DNA of 44,286 nt from a bacterium (GTDB taxonomy: Bacteria; Actinomycetota; Acidimicrobiia; UBA5794; ZC4RG35): the NCBI GenBank assembly GCA_028819835.1, contig JAPPKR010000235.1, positions 1-44,286 on the forward strand, given 5' to 3'. Both the position numbers and the translations under genes were made by a program. The notes beneath the pieces are model-generated. The model had not been told where the DNA came from. It saw only the letters and a list, made by a program, of their open reading frames with translations, and did no database searches. Within the stretch, counting starts at the first letter, position 1. Each line of letters begins with the position of its first letter. Below, in pieces: positions 16,352 through 23,990 of the stretch.

Positions 16352-18847
16352 CTACTGTTCACCGGAGTTCGGCGGGTCCATCAACTTCGCTGCTGGTACC
16401 TCGATCTCGCTGCTGCGGAACCAGACACCCACCGGGAGGTCGGCCGGGAGGTAGCGAAGGTCGGGGGTGATCGTCTCGCCGTCGGCGCCGACGAATCCCA
16501 CTTCGGTCCGGCCACCGGCAATGAGCCTCGCCCGGACTTTCCCGATCGAGCCGTCCCTCACCTCCACGTCCCCGCTGACGTGCCACGTCCCCGCAGGTGT
16601 GTCGAGAGGCAGGAACCGCTGCGGCGGCAGGATCAACCGGCCGCCGGCCAACTCGACGCCCTGCTCTAGGCGGCCGTCTTCGCCTAGCCGGGAGACTACG
16701 CGCAGCCGGTATGACTCGGGTCCGGGCGCCGCGGGCGTGGCCAGGCCGATCAGCCCGCGAAGCTCAGGACTGTGGCTGATCGCAAGGCGGCGCAGGAAAC
16801 GGAGGTTCACCCCGCGGGACCTCTCAACCGCGCACAGCGCGCTGTCAACGGCCAACCCGTGTATCGGCCGGATCGCACGCATTTCGGCGTCGAGAGCGAG
16901 CAACTGATCGACGTTGGCGATGTCCGCTGTCTCAAGCGCGTCCCGCAGCGCATCCGTCCCGGGGTTGCAGCCCGCCTGGTCTGCCATCATCTCGCGGACG
17001 TCGGCGTCCCTCCATCCCTCCTCGGCGGCCCGGGCCGCGGTGACGATCTCTCCAGCCGTAACTGCCGCCGCCACGACGCTTTCGGCATAGGCGACCTGGG
17101 AGTGGGTCTCGAGCGCTTCCTCGAACGACAGCGTCGCGCCGTTGTTGATCCGATTCCGCAGTGAGCGCCAGGAGGAGGCCATCCACGCGAACTCTGAGGA
17201 TGCCGCATCGGCCGCCTTCAGCACGGAATCCTCGACCCCGATCGGATTGAGCGCCTCCCCGGCGGCCAGGAAGTCGAGCATCCCCGATGCGCGGGCCACA
17301 GAGTCGTATTGCTGCGCAAAAGCCTCCCGGAGGGTCCCCGTCGACAGGTCAGACACGGCGACCGGCGCCGGTCTCGCCTCATCCGGCAGCGCCGCTATCC
17401 CCGGCCGCTCGAATACGCCGTCCAATAGCTGGGTCTGCACGCCGGCCGTGTAGATCGCCCTGAACCGAACCTCCCGGTCTACTTCTGCGCCGGTGCCGGA
17501 GATCACATCTGTCGTGACCTCTCCGTCGGCGTCGTAAACCGTGGCCACCGTGTAGATGTCGCCGTCTACCCGCACGTCCACGGGTTCGAAGACCGGACCG
17601 CTCAGGACCATCAGGTTCTGCCACAGGCCGTGGAACCCGATCTCGACACCCTGCCTGTCATAGGTGACGATTCCGACGAACAGCCATGAGGGGCCGGGCC
17701 GGTTGAATCTGACCTCGAACGGGGCGATGTCGTCGATCGAAGTGCTGCCTGCATTCGCCGCTTCGGGCCCTGAGTGATACGAGACTCCGGCCTGCCAGTG
17801 CCCCTCGATGTCGCCGAGGAGCTCGAACACGCGGGGCCCGACCACGTACAGCACGGCGTAGCCGCCCCGGGCGAGATCGCCCCCCAGGTTCCCGACGCGG
17901 TAATGGACGGGGAAGGGATCGCCGGCCACCACCTCCGGGGGAGCGTGTGTGTCCTCGATCTTCAACTTGGCTAGCTTCTGCTCGGCCTGCTCGTCCACCA
18001 GGTGGACCGTGAGGTCGAACTCGGACCTCAGGGGCTGGTTGTCACGTTCCAGGTAGGTGGTCGCCTCGATGAAGTATCCACCCGCCGGCAGGTACCGGTC
18101 GATGCGGGAGTTGCGGCGCTCCCCGCCATCGTCGTTGGCTCCGATTATCGCGCCCGAGAGCGAAGCCAGGGATAGGACAGGATCCCCGTCCTCCGACGTC
18201 AGGTCGATTCGCACGCGGCCGCCCTGCTCAAGGTTGAACGTGTAACCGTGGGCGGGATGCTCGACGACGAAACGCGAACCGCACGTGTCAAGCGTCCAAG
18301 ACCCGGATGCGGTGAGATCGGCGCCCGTCTCCAGTGTGCCGAGATGCACCGGCTCGCAACCGGAGACGTAGCTGATGGAGATGGCGAAGTCCCCAGGTCC
18401 CCGGCTCCGACCGCCGACTGTCGTTACCTCGATCATGTAGGTGCCGGGCATCAGGTCTTGCTCGATGCGGGCGTCGTTGTTGACTCCGCCGTCGTCGTTG
18501 TCGGTGATGCGGGTGCCGTCCTCCGCCAGCAGGTAGAGGTAGGGGTCGGCCTCTGCGGATGTCAGGTCGATCCTGATTCGTCCGGCCGTGGCCACTTCGA
18601 ACCGGTAGGTGAGGGCGTCGTTGCCGGAGCGGAACCGTGATTCGCACTCCTCGGTCGTCCAACGCCCAACCGCCTCTATCGAGTCGTCGGTCAGCGTCCC
18701 GAGGTCTATCACCTCACAGTCCGGGGACTCCTGTCCCAACACGGTCCCCAAGCCCGGAACAACAAGAATGCTCGCTATTAGGGCGAAGGCGATGCTCGCC
18801 CGCGCCAGCGCGCGCCCGCCAGGCCTACCAACTTGGACACGTCTCAT
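16352..18847 (-). CDS. Large secreted protein with two PPC-like domains, function unknown
   Basis: The start is ATG 18847, six bases after an AGGAG ribosome site; this gives 831 aa. A signal peptide ends near residue 39 (GTVLGQ). Two related beta domains follow (about 44-160 and 164-285). Each opens with Cys-x-x-x-x-LGTL, has a second Cys about 24 residues later, the phrase RIDLTS and an NDDGG turn. These features match bacterial pre-peptidase C-terminal (PPC) domains. A CARDB-like or Ig-like region (about 300-450, with VHYRVGNLG) comes next, then an Ala-rich helical segment and a beta-rich C terminus. No protease active site is recognisable and no anchor is seen. It probably acts outside the cell. 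Confidence 0.7.
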   Translation of the reverse strand: MRRVQVGRPGGRALARASIAFALIASILVVPGLGTVLGQESPDCEVIDLGTLTDDSIEAVGRWTTEECESRFRSGNDALTYRFEVATAGRIRIDLTSAEADPYLYLLAEDGTRITDNDDGGVNNDARIEQDLMPGTYMIEVTTVGGRSRGPGDFAISISYVSGCEPVHLGTLETGADLTASGSWTLDTCGSRFVVEHPAHGYTFNLEQGGRVRIDLTSEDGDPVLSLASLSGAIIGANDDGGERRNSRIDRYLPAGGYFIEATTYLERDNQPLRSEFDLTVHLVDEQAEQKLAKLKIEDTHAPPEVVAGDPFPVHYRVGNLGGDLARGGYAVLYVVGPRVFELLGDIEGHWQAGVSYHSGPEAANAGSTSIDDIAPFEVRFNRPGPSWLFVGIVTYDRQGVEIGFHGLWQNLMVLSGPVFEPVDVRVDGDIYTVATVYDADGEVTTDVISGTGAEVDREVRFRAIYTAGVQTQLLDGVFERPGIAALPDEARPAPVAVSDLSTGTLREAFAQQYDSVARASGMLDFLAAGEALNPIGVEDSVLKAADAASSEFAWMASSWRSLRNRINNGATLSFEEALETHSQVAYAESVVAAAVTAGEIVTAARAAEEGWRDADVREMMADQAGCNPGTDALRDALETADIANVDQLLALDAEMRAIRPIHGLAVDSALCAVERSRGVNLRFLRRLAISHSPELRGLIGLATPAAPGPESYRLRVVSRLGEDGRLEQGVELAGGRLILPPQRFLPLDTPAGTWHVSGDVEVRDGSIGKVRARLIAGGRTEVGFVGADGETITPDLRYLPADLPVGVWFRSSEIEVPAAKLMDPPNSGEQ

Positions 18848-18853
18848 CTCCAA

Positions 18854-18858
18854 CTCCT
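18854..18858 (-). promoter_or_regulatory. Ribosome-binding site AGGAG fixing the start at 18847
   Basis: AGGAG on the minus strand is six bases from ATG 18847, an ideal spacing. It would overlap an alternative TTG start at 18853 with almost no spacing, so the ATG is preferred. Confidence 0.6.
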
Positions 18859-18888
18859 CTACGTTGAACCGCCGCTAGCAACCTGCCC

Positions 18889-18897
18889 GATATTATC
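18889..18897. promoter_or_regulatory. AT-rich core of a possible bidirectional promoter
   Basis: The only AT-rich block in the 58-base divergent gap. On the plus strand TATTAT (18891-18896) ends 9 bases before ATG 18906. On the minus strand GATAAT could start the 16352-18847 gene with a leader of about 35 bases that contains its AGGAG. A TTGAAC at 18864-18869 is 21 bases from TATTAT, too far for a standard -35. Confidence 0.4.
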
Positions 18898-18905
18898 CCG
18901 CCTTG

Positions 18906-19775
18906 ATGGTCCTTAAAGGCAACCCGGTCACAACCCGGCTGGAGGGGAAGGTTGTGCTGGTGACAGGCGCGGGCCGGGGTCTCGGCAGCGGAATCGCCAA
19001 GGCTTTCGCAGGAGCGGGTGGGAAGGTGTGCGCGACCGATGTGGATGAGGCAGAGATGGAAGCTTCTTTCATGGGGATGGAGACGAGTGGAACCCGGCTG
19101 CTCAAACTCCCTCTGGATGTAACCGACCCTGAAGCGTTCGACTGTGTCGTCCGCAGGGTGTTTGATGAATGGGGCAGGTTGGATGTGTTGGTCCATGCTG
19201 CCGTGATAATGCCGTTGATCAGTTTCGAGGAGACAACTCATACCGAATGGTGGCGTGAGGTCATTATCAATCTGGGTGGCCTGTTCAATGGGACTAAGGC
19301 GGTGTGGGAGGTGATGAAGGACCAAGGCGGCGGGCACATTATGTCCGTGGCCAGCCTCTCCAGTTTTCACGGCTTTGCCAATGAGGTTGCATATTGTGTG
19401 GGAAAACACGGCCAGGAAGGGTTTACCAAGTCGCTATCCATAGAGGCGGCGCCTCACAAAATCGCTATCAACGCCATCGGGCCCGGAAGGCGAATCAAGC
19501 CGTCGGGCGTAACCGTGGCAGAGGCCGAGTCGTTGCCCGAGGACGTGAAGTCGACCTGGGCGGATCCGACCGAACTGGGTCAGGCCTTTGTTTGGCTGGC
19601 CAGCCAGCCTCCAAACAGATTCACTGGACTCTGTTTCAATGCCGGAATGATCGTAGACGCCATCGGCACCGAAGGATGGGACTTCGACTTCGCTCCCGGG
19701 AAGGTCACGTCGGATCCGGAAGGCATGAAGTCGCGATGGGGATGGTACGCAAGCCAAACAGGCCTGGGGTACTGA
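18906..19775 (+). CDS. SDR family NAD-dependent oxidoreductase, copy 1
   Basis: A classical short-chain dehydrogenase/reductase (289 aa). The cofactor motif TGAGRGLG is at 20-27. Asp45 at the end of the second strand indicates NAD(H) preference. The catalytic tetrad is complete: Asn122, Ser150, Tyr163 and Lys167 (YCVGK). The usual NNAG motif reads VHAA. The C-terminal tail has a distinctive GWDFDFAP segment shared with the paralogue at 21307-22209. ATG 18906 is preferred over the TTG at 18903 because the paralogue starts at the aligned ATG. It opens an accessory gene cluster; substrate unknown, presumably an alcohol/ketone in the same pathway as its neighbours. Confidence 0.85.
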   Translation: MVLKGNPVTTRLEGKVVLVTGAGRGLGSGIAKAFAGAGGKVCATDVDEAEMEASFMGMETSGTRLLKLPLDVTDPEAFDCVVRRVFDEWGRLDVLVHAAVIMPLISFEETTHTEWWREVIINLGGLFNGTKAVWEVMKDQGGGHIMSVASLSSFHGFANEVAYCVGKHGQEGFTKSLSIEAAPHKIAINAIGPGRRIKPSGVTVAEAESLPEDVKSTWADPTELGQAFVWLASQPPNRFTGLCFNAGMIVDAIGTEGWDFDFAPGKVTSDPEGMKSRWGWYASQTGLGY

Positions 19776-19863
19776 GGTCCTTCGTCACCCCTCAGGTCTG
19801 GTCACCGGGGAGTCGAGAGTCCTAGTCCGGATCGCGAACATTGCCTGCCTGCTCGCACGGCTC

Positions 19864-19869
19864 TAGATT
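19864..19869 (+). promoter_or_regulatory. -10-like box (TAGATT) before ATG 19877
   Basis: TAGATT ends 7 bases before the ATG of the flavin-dependent enzyme, consistent with a leaderless mRNA. No ribosome site or clear -35 is present. Confidence 0.35.
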
Positions 19870-19876
19870 GGTGTTC

Positions 19877-21031
19877 ATGACTCATCCGGTGCTCGCTGCG
19901 GCCCGCGACCTCGGCCCGCATATCCGTTCCCGATCGGCGGAGATCGAGGCGCTCGGGACGCTGCCTTTCGACCTGGTCGATACCATCCGGCCGACCGGGG
20001 CCTTCCGGCTATGCGTGCCCGACGATCTGGGCGGACCCGGGGTGTCGGTCACCGAGAGCTTGGAGGTCTTCGAGGAGTTCGCCTACCACGACGGCTCGGT
20101 CGGCTGGTGCGTAGCCATCGCCTCCACGACGTCGGTGCTGGCGTCGTACCTTCCCGATCCGCACGCCGGAGACCTGTTCGGTGATCCAGGGGCCATCGGG
20201 GGAGGATTCGTGGTTCCCCGGGGCCGGGCGGCGCCCGTCGACGGCGGCCTGCGGGTCTCGGGGCGGTGGCAGTGGGGATCGGGCGTCAAGCATTGCACCA
20301 CCATCGGTGGCGGCTGTCTGGTGGTGGGAGCCGACGGAAGACCCCATCCCCGCGCCGATGGGCTGGCCGCGCCCTTCGTGTTCATGGATCCTGACGACGT
20401 CGAGCTGATAGACACCTGGGACGTGGCCGGACTGGCCGGCACCGGCTCGGTCGACTTCGAGGCGCGCGATGTGTTCGTGCCCGAGGGACGCTGGGTGCAG
20501 ATCGGTGCGGCGAGGCCGGTACGGGACAACGCCTGGTCCCGTTTCTCGTTCTTCGGCCTGCTGGCCGGCGGGGTGGCGTCCGTCGCGGTGGGCATCGCCC
20601 GGCGCTCGATCGAGGAGTTGGTGGGTCTGGCCGGGGCGAAGAAGCCCCAGGGCAGCACCAGGACGCTGGCCGATCGGGCCGCGACCCAGGCGGAGGTGGC
20701 ACAGGCGGAGGCGACGCTGGCCGCGGCATGGACGCTGCTGCTCGACGCGGTGGATGACGCCTTCGGTGACGCGCGGGCGGGACGGCCTTCGAGCGTTGAC
20801 CAGAGGCGCCGCATCCGGCTGGCGGCGACCCATGCCGCCCAGACGGCGGCCGATGTGGCCGCGTCGATGTTCAGGACCGCGGGCGGTGCAGCGGTGTATC
20901 GCACGAGCCCGATCCAGCGCTGCTTCCGGGACACAGCCGTGGCGGCCCAGCACGCCATGGTGGCGCCGAGGACGATGGAGACCATGGGCCGTATGCGCCT
21001 GGGCCTCGACACCGAAACCTCGACTCTGTAA
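19877..21031 (+). CDS. Acyl-CoA dehydrogenase-fold flavoprotein (HsaA/HpaB-type monooxygenase-like)
   Basis: From ATG 19877 the protein has 384 residues with the three-part acyl-CoA dehydrogenase fold: a helical N-domain (CVPDDLGGPGVSV), a central beta domain (SGRWQWGSGVKHC, then WDVAGLAGTGS) and a C-terminal helical domain (AAWTLLLDAVDDAF). The phrases SGxxH in the middle and the lack of a clear catalytic Glu for acyl-CoA oxidation fit the group-D flavin monooxygenase branch (HsaA-like hydroxylases), which uses reduced flavin from a partner reductase. No reductase gene is adjacent. It lies between the two SDR paralogues on the same strand and likely acts on the same compound. The exact reaction is not determinable here. 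Confidence 0.75.
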   Translation: MTHPVLAAARDLGPHIRSRSAEIEALGTLPFDLVDTIRPTGAFRLCVPDDLGGPGVSVTESLEVFEEFAYHDGSVGWCVAIASTTSVLASYLPDPHAGDLFGDPGAIGGGFVVPRGRAAPVDGGLRVSGRWQWGSGVKHCTTIGGGCLVVGADGRPHPRADGLAAPFVFMDPDDVELIDTWDVAGLAGTGSVDFEARDVFVPEGRWVQIGAARPVRDNAWSRFSFFGLLAGGVASVAVGIARRSIEELVGLAGAKKPQGSTRTLADRAATQAEVAQAEATLAAAWTLLLDAVDDAFGDARAGRPSSVDQRRRIRLAATHAAQTAADVAASMFRTAGGAAVYRTSPIQRCFRDTAVAAQHAMVAPRTMETMGRMRLGLDTETSTL

Positions 21032-21306
21032 CCGTGAAGGGAAGCCCCCGCTCCGGCTGTGGTTAGGCACCCTGGGCCTCGCTTGTTCCTGGTTATTCTG
21101 GTAGCACTCACCGGCATCCCGGTCCAGGTTGCCGCGGGGGCCATGCGTTGCATCCCCTCGGCAGGCCACCGGGTTCCAACGGCGAGGGGTAAACTCGACT
21201 TGCACCGAGTCTGAGGTTCGATTGTGCGACCCGCCGTAACCCATCCGCCGCAGGAGCGCCTGTCCCAGAGGGTGAGTTGCGGCTCATTCAGGCGGTCAGT
21301 CTGGTC

Positions 21307-22209
21307 ATGATTCTCGAAAGAGAACCGGCCGCCGGCCACCTGCGGGGGAGAGTGGCGCTGGTGACGGGTGCGGCCAGAGGCCTCGGAAGCGGAATCGCCA
21401 AGGCTTTCGCACGAGCCGGCGTCAGGGTCTGCGCAGCCGATGTGGATGAAGGGGACATGGAAGCCTCCTTCCATGGAACGGAGATTCCGGACACGCATCT
21501 GGTCAAACTCCCCTTGGACGTAGCCGACCCTGAGATGTTTGACGATGTGGTCCGCAGGGTGGTTGCCGAGTGGGGCCGGCTGGACGTGCTGGTACATGCC
21601 GCGGCGATAATGCCGGTGATCAGTCTCGACGACACCTCTCATGAGTTCTGGTGGCACGAATTGCACATCCATCTGGGTGGCCTGTTCAACGGCGCCAAGG
21701 CGGTGCGGGACTCGCTGAGGGCTCAGGGTGGCGGGCACATCATCTCGGTGGCCAGCCGCGCCGGCTTCTTCGCTTATCCCAACGGTGCTGCGTACTGCGT
21801 GGGAAAGCATGGCCTGGAAGGGTTTTCCAAGTCCCTGGCCATAGAGTGGGCGCCATACAACATCGCGGTCAACACCATGGGCCCCGGCGCCGGGAAGCGG
21901 ATCAAGCCAACCGGGATGACCTTGGCACAGGCAGCCCAGGTCCCCGAAGACGTCAGGTCCGCATGGACCGATCCCACCGTGCTGGGAGAGGGATTCGTCT
22001 GGCTGGCCAGCCAGCCTCCGGGTAGGTTCACCGGGCTCTGCTTCGACGCAGGCATGGTGGTGGACACCGTTGCTGCCGAAGGATGGGACTTCGACTTCGC
22101 TCCGGCAAAAGTAACCCCGGATCCCGGAGACATGGAGTCGCGGTGGGAGTGGCAGGAGCAGTGGGAGAGGGAGGAACGGCACAAACAACGACCGGGCGGA
22201 GGACGCTGA
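21307..22209 (+). CDS. SDR family oxidoreductase, copy 2 (catalytic Asn replaced by His)
   Basis: Paralogue of the 18906-19775 protein, collinear over at least the first 190 residues. It has 300 aa from ATG 21307, the start aligned with copy 1; a frame extending to 21277 is less likely. It has TGAARGLG at 20-27, Asp45, Ser150, Tyr163 and Lys167. Position 122, Asn in copy 1 and in most SDRs, is His here (IHLGGLFNG). The C terminus shares GWDFDFAP and then diverges into a charged tail. DNA tracts of more than 20 identical bases are shared with copy 1, so this is a fairly recent duplication. It probably acts on a related substrate, or with altered proton relay. Confidence 0.83.
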   Translation: MILEREPAAGHLRGRVALVTGAARGLGSGIAKAFARAGVRVCAADVDEGDMEASFHGTEIPDTHLVKLPLDVADPEMFDDVVRRVVAEWGRLDVLVHAAAIMPVISLDDTSHEFWWHELHIHLGGLFNGAKAVRDSLRAQGGGHIISVASRAGFFAYPNGAAYCVGKHGLEGFSKSLAIEWAPYNIAVNTMGPGAGKRIKPTGMTLAQAAQVPEDVRSAWTDPTVLGEGFVWLASQPPGRFTGLCFDAGMVVDTVAAEGWDFDFAPAKVTPDPGDMESRWEWQEQWEREERHKQRPGGGR

Positions 22210-22226
22210 TCGCACCGCGCCACCCC

Positions 22227-22898
22227 TTGACCCTGGTCACCAGGGAGTCGAGGCCTCTTACCCTGACGGCGAGCAATTCATGCCTGCTGCTCCAGGACGT
22301 CCACACGCCTTTCACGGACCCTGACCGAGGGTGGTTGGCGCGGCGGGTTAGACGGAAGGTGCTGACCAGGGAGTTCGACGAGTATTTTGAACTCCTTGCC
22401 ATGGTCTCCGAGACCATCCCCAAGGTGTTGGGCGCGGCGCGTCGTGTGGGGGTGGGTGTCGTCTATGCCAGCCTGGGCTACCGGGATGACAGCGTCTCGG
22501 AGTTTCAACGGGCCACCGGCTGGCTGTGGGACCTGAAGGGAGGCGACGGCCGTTACCCCACGGCCTGGGAGCCCGCTGAGCATGATTTGGTCCTTCCCAA
22601 GCCAGGCTGGAGCGCGCTGTCCAATCCAGCATTTGCGTCCTATCTGGTGCGAAACAATCTCATCAACGTGGTGGTCATGGGCGCCATGTTGGAATTCGGG
22701 ATAAGCCAGACGTGCCTCGAGCTCTCCGACCGCGGCTTCGGCAGCCTGGTGGTCTCGGACGCGGTCGCCGCACTGACCAGGGCCAGCCAGGACTATGCGG
22801 GCGGCAACATGGCGCACGGTCTGATAAAGCTCCGCACCACCGGCGAGGTCCTGGATTTGCTGGATGTGATGGAGAAGCAGGGCGCGGTCCTCATCTAG
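22227..22898 (+). CDS. Isochorismatase-fold cysteine hydrolase
   Basis: Members of this fold hydrolyse amides, ureides or vinyl ethers (nicotinamidase, maleamate or N-carbamoylsarcosine amidase, RutB). The putative catalytic triad is visible with numbering from TTG 22227: Asp24 (LLLQDVHTPF), Lys125 (VLPKPGWSAL) and Cys163 (FGISQTCLEL), followed by VVSDAVAAL as in the family. Length is about 223 residues. The start is uncertain: the frame is open upstream into the SDR gene, with GTG at 22149 and 22161 as alternatives. The stop is 20 bases before the next ATG, so the genes are probably co-transcribed. An amidase role within the island pathway is inferred. Confidence 0.78.
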   Translation: MTLVTRESRPLTLTASNSCLLLQDVHTPFTDPDRGWLARRVRRKVLTREFDEYFELLAMVSETIPKVLGAARRVGVGVVYASLGYRDDSVSEFQRATGWLWDLKGGDGRYPTAWEPAEHDLVLPKPGWSALSNPAFASYLVRNNLINVVVMGAMLEFGISQTCLELSDRGFGSLVVSDAVAALTRASQDYAGGNMAHGLIKLRTTGEVLDLLDVMEKQGAVLI

Positions 22899-22918
22899 GT
22901 GAGGGGACGGATGCAGGG

Positions 22919-23878
22919 ATGATCCAAACCGTGTTGGGTCCCGTCGACCCCGGCCAGTTGGGAGTCTGCCTGCCCCACGAGCACATCTGGTGCGATCAGC
23001 GGCTTGGGCCGAGGGTTGACCTGTTGGCTGCCACCCGTCCCGAGAGCACCTACATGCGGTTGGATGACTTCGATGTGATGGTTTCCGAACTGACGGCCTA
23101 TCGCCGGGCCGGGGGCAGGGCGATGGTGGATGTGACCTGCGACGGATGGGGCAGGGACCTGGAGGTGCTGGCCAGGCTGTCGGAGGCCGCCGAGGTGCAC
23201 ATAGTGGCGACGTCGGGGTTTTACATAGAGCCCCACATCCCGGGATTCGTCCACGAATGGTCCGGACAGCGCCTCGCCGACCACGTGACCCGAGAGATAG
23301 AGGAGGGAGTCGGCGCCGGGAGACGCCGGTGCGGTCTGTTCAAGTCGGCGATACACCGGGCCAGGGTGGAGGGTGTGGAGTTGAAGGTGTTGATGGCCGT
23401 GGCAGTGGCTCAGAAGCGAACGGGCGCGGTGATCACCACCCACACCACCGGGGATCGGCGCATGGAGGTGCCGGGGGGCGTGGCAGGAGTGGAACAACTG
23501 GAGATTCTCAAGTCGGCGGGGGTCAGTCCCTCCCGGCTCATAGTTGGCCACGTGGACGAGCGGCCGGACATTGACGTGCTGTCCCGGCTGGCCGACCAAG
23601 GATGCTTCATCCAGTTCGACGTGATCGGAAAGGAGCACTACCTGCTGGATGAGACCAGGGCCGAGTTGGTGCATGCGCTGGTTCAGAGGGGGTATGTCGA
23701 CAACCTGCTCCTCTCCCAGGACACCAACCGCCAGACAGACCTGCGCAACGCGGGCCGGTCCGGGTACTGTCACATCTTCGAGGACTTCCTGCCCAGGCTC
23801 GGTGCTCTGGGGGTAACCGCGGCGGAGATACGGAAGATGATGGCCACCAACCCTGCCCGGGCGCTGGACATTGCCTGA
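22919..23878 (+). CDS. Phosphotriesterase-family metal hydrolase (lactonase/amidohydrolase type)
   Basis: The protein has 319 residues and all ligands of the binuclear phosphotriesterase centre: His20 and His22 (LPHEH), the carbamylated Lys142 (GLFKSA), His175 (TTHTT), His211 (GHVDE) and Asp268 (LSQDT). Many members of this family are lactonases or amidohydrolases rather than organophosphate hydrolases. Its placement directly after an amidase gene and before a hydantoinase suggests ring-opening of a lactone or lactam in the same route; this is inference. The ATG at 22919 follows GGACGGATGCAGGG, a weak ribosome site. Confidence 0.87.
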   Translation: MIQTVLGPVDPGQLGVCLPHEHIWCDQRLGPRVDLLAATRPESTYMRLDDFDVMVSELTAYRRAGGRAMVDVTCDGWGRDLEVLARLSEAAEVHIVATSGFYIEPHIPGFVHEWSGQRLADHVTREIEEGVGAGRRRCGLFKSAIHRARVEGVELKVLMAVAVAQKRTGAVITTHTTGDRRMEVPGGVAGVEQLEILKSAGVSPSRLIVGHVDERPDIDVLSRLADQGCFIQFDVIGKEHYLLDETRAELVHALVQRGYVDNLLLSQDTNRQTDLRNAGRSGYCHIFEDFLPRLGALGVTAAEIRKMMATNPARALDIA

Positions 23879-23908
23879 ACACCCTTCCCTCCGAATCCCA
23901 AACTCCTA

Positions 23909-23918
23909 CGTGATCACG
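23909..23918. promoter_or_regulatory. Palindrome CGTGATCACG upstream of the hydantoinase gene
   Basis: A perfect 10-base palindrome lies 21 bases upstream of a -10-like TACACT (23940-23945). Its position fits an operator for a dimeric regulator, but no regulator gene lies in the island and the site occurs once as far as I looked. Confidence 0.25.
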
Positions 23919-23990
23919 GCGCCCGCCGAGCCCCGGCAGGTACACTGAACTCAAGCAAGTTGGACCGCACCGAGGACTGAAAGAGCGAGC

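Noticed and set aside
20083..22215. 710-aa minus-strand frame opposite the SDR and flavoprotein genes
   Set aside because: It is antisense to two clearly recognisable enzymes, with a Ser/Arg/Pro-rich composition and no motif.
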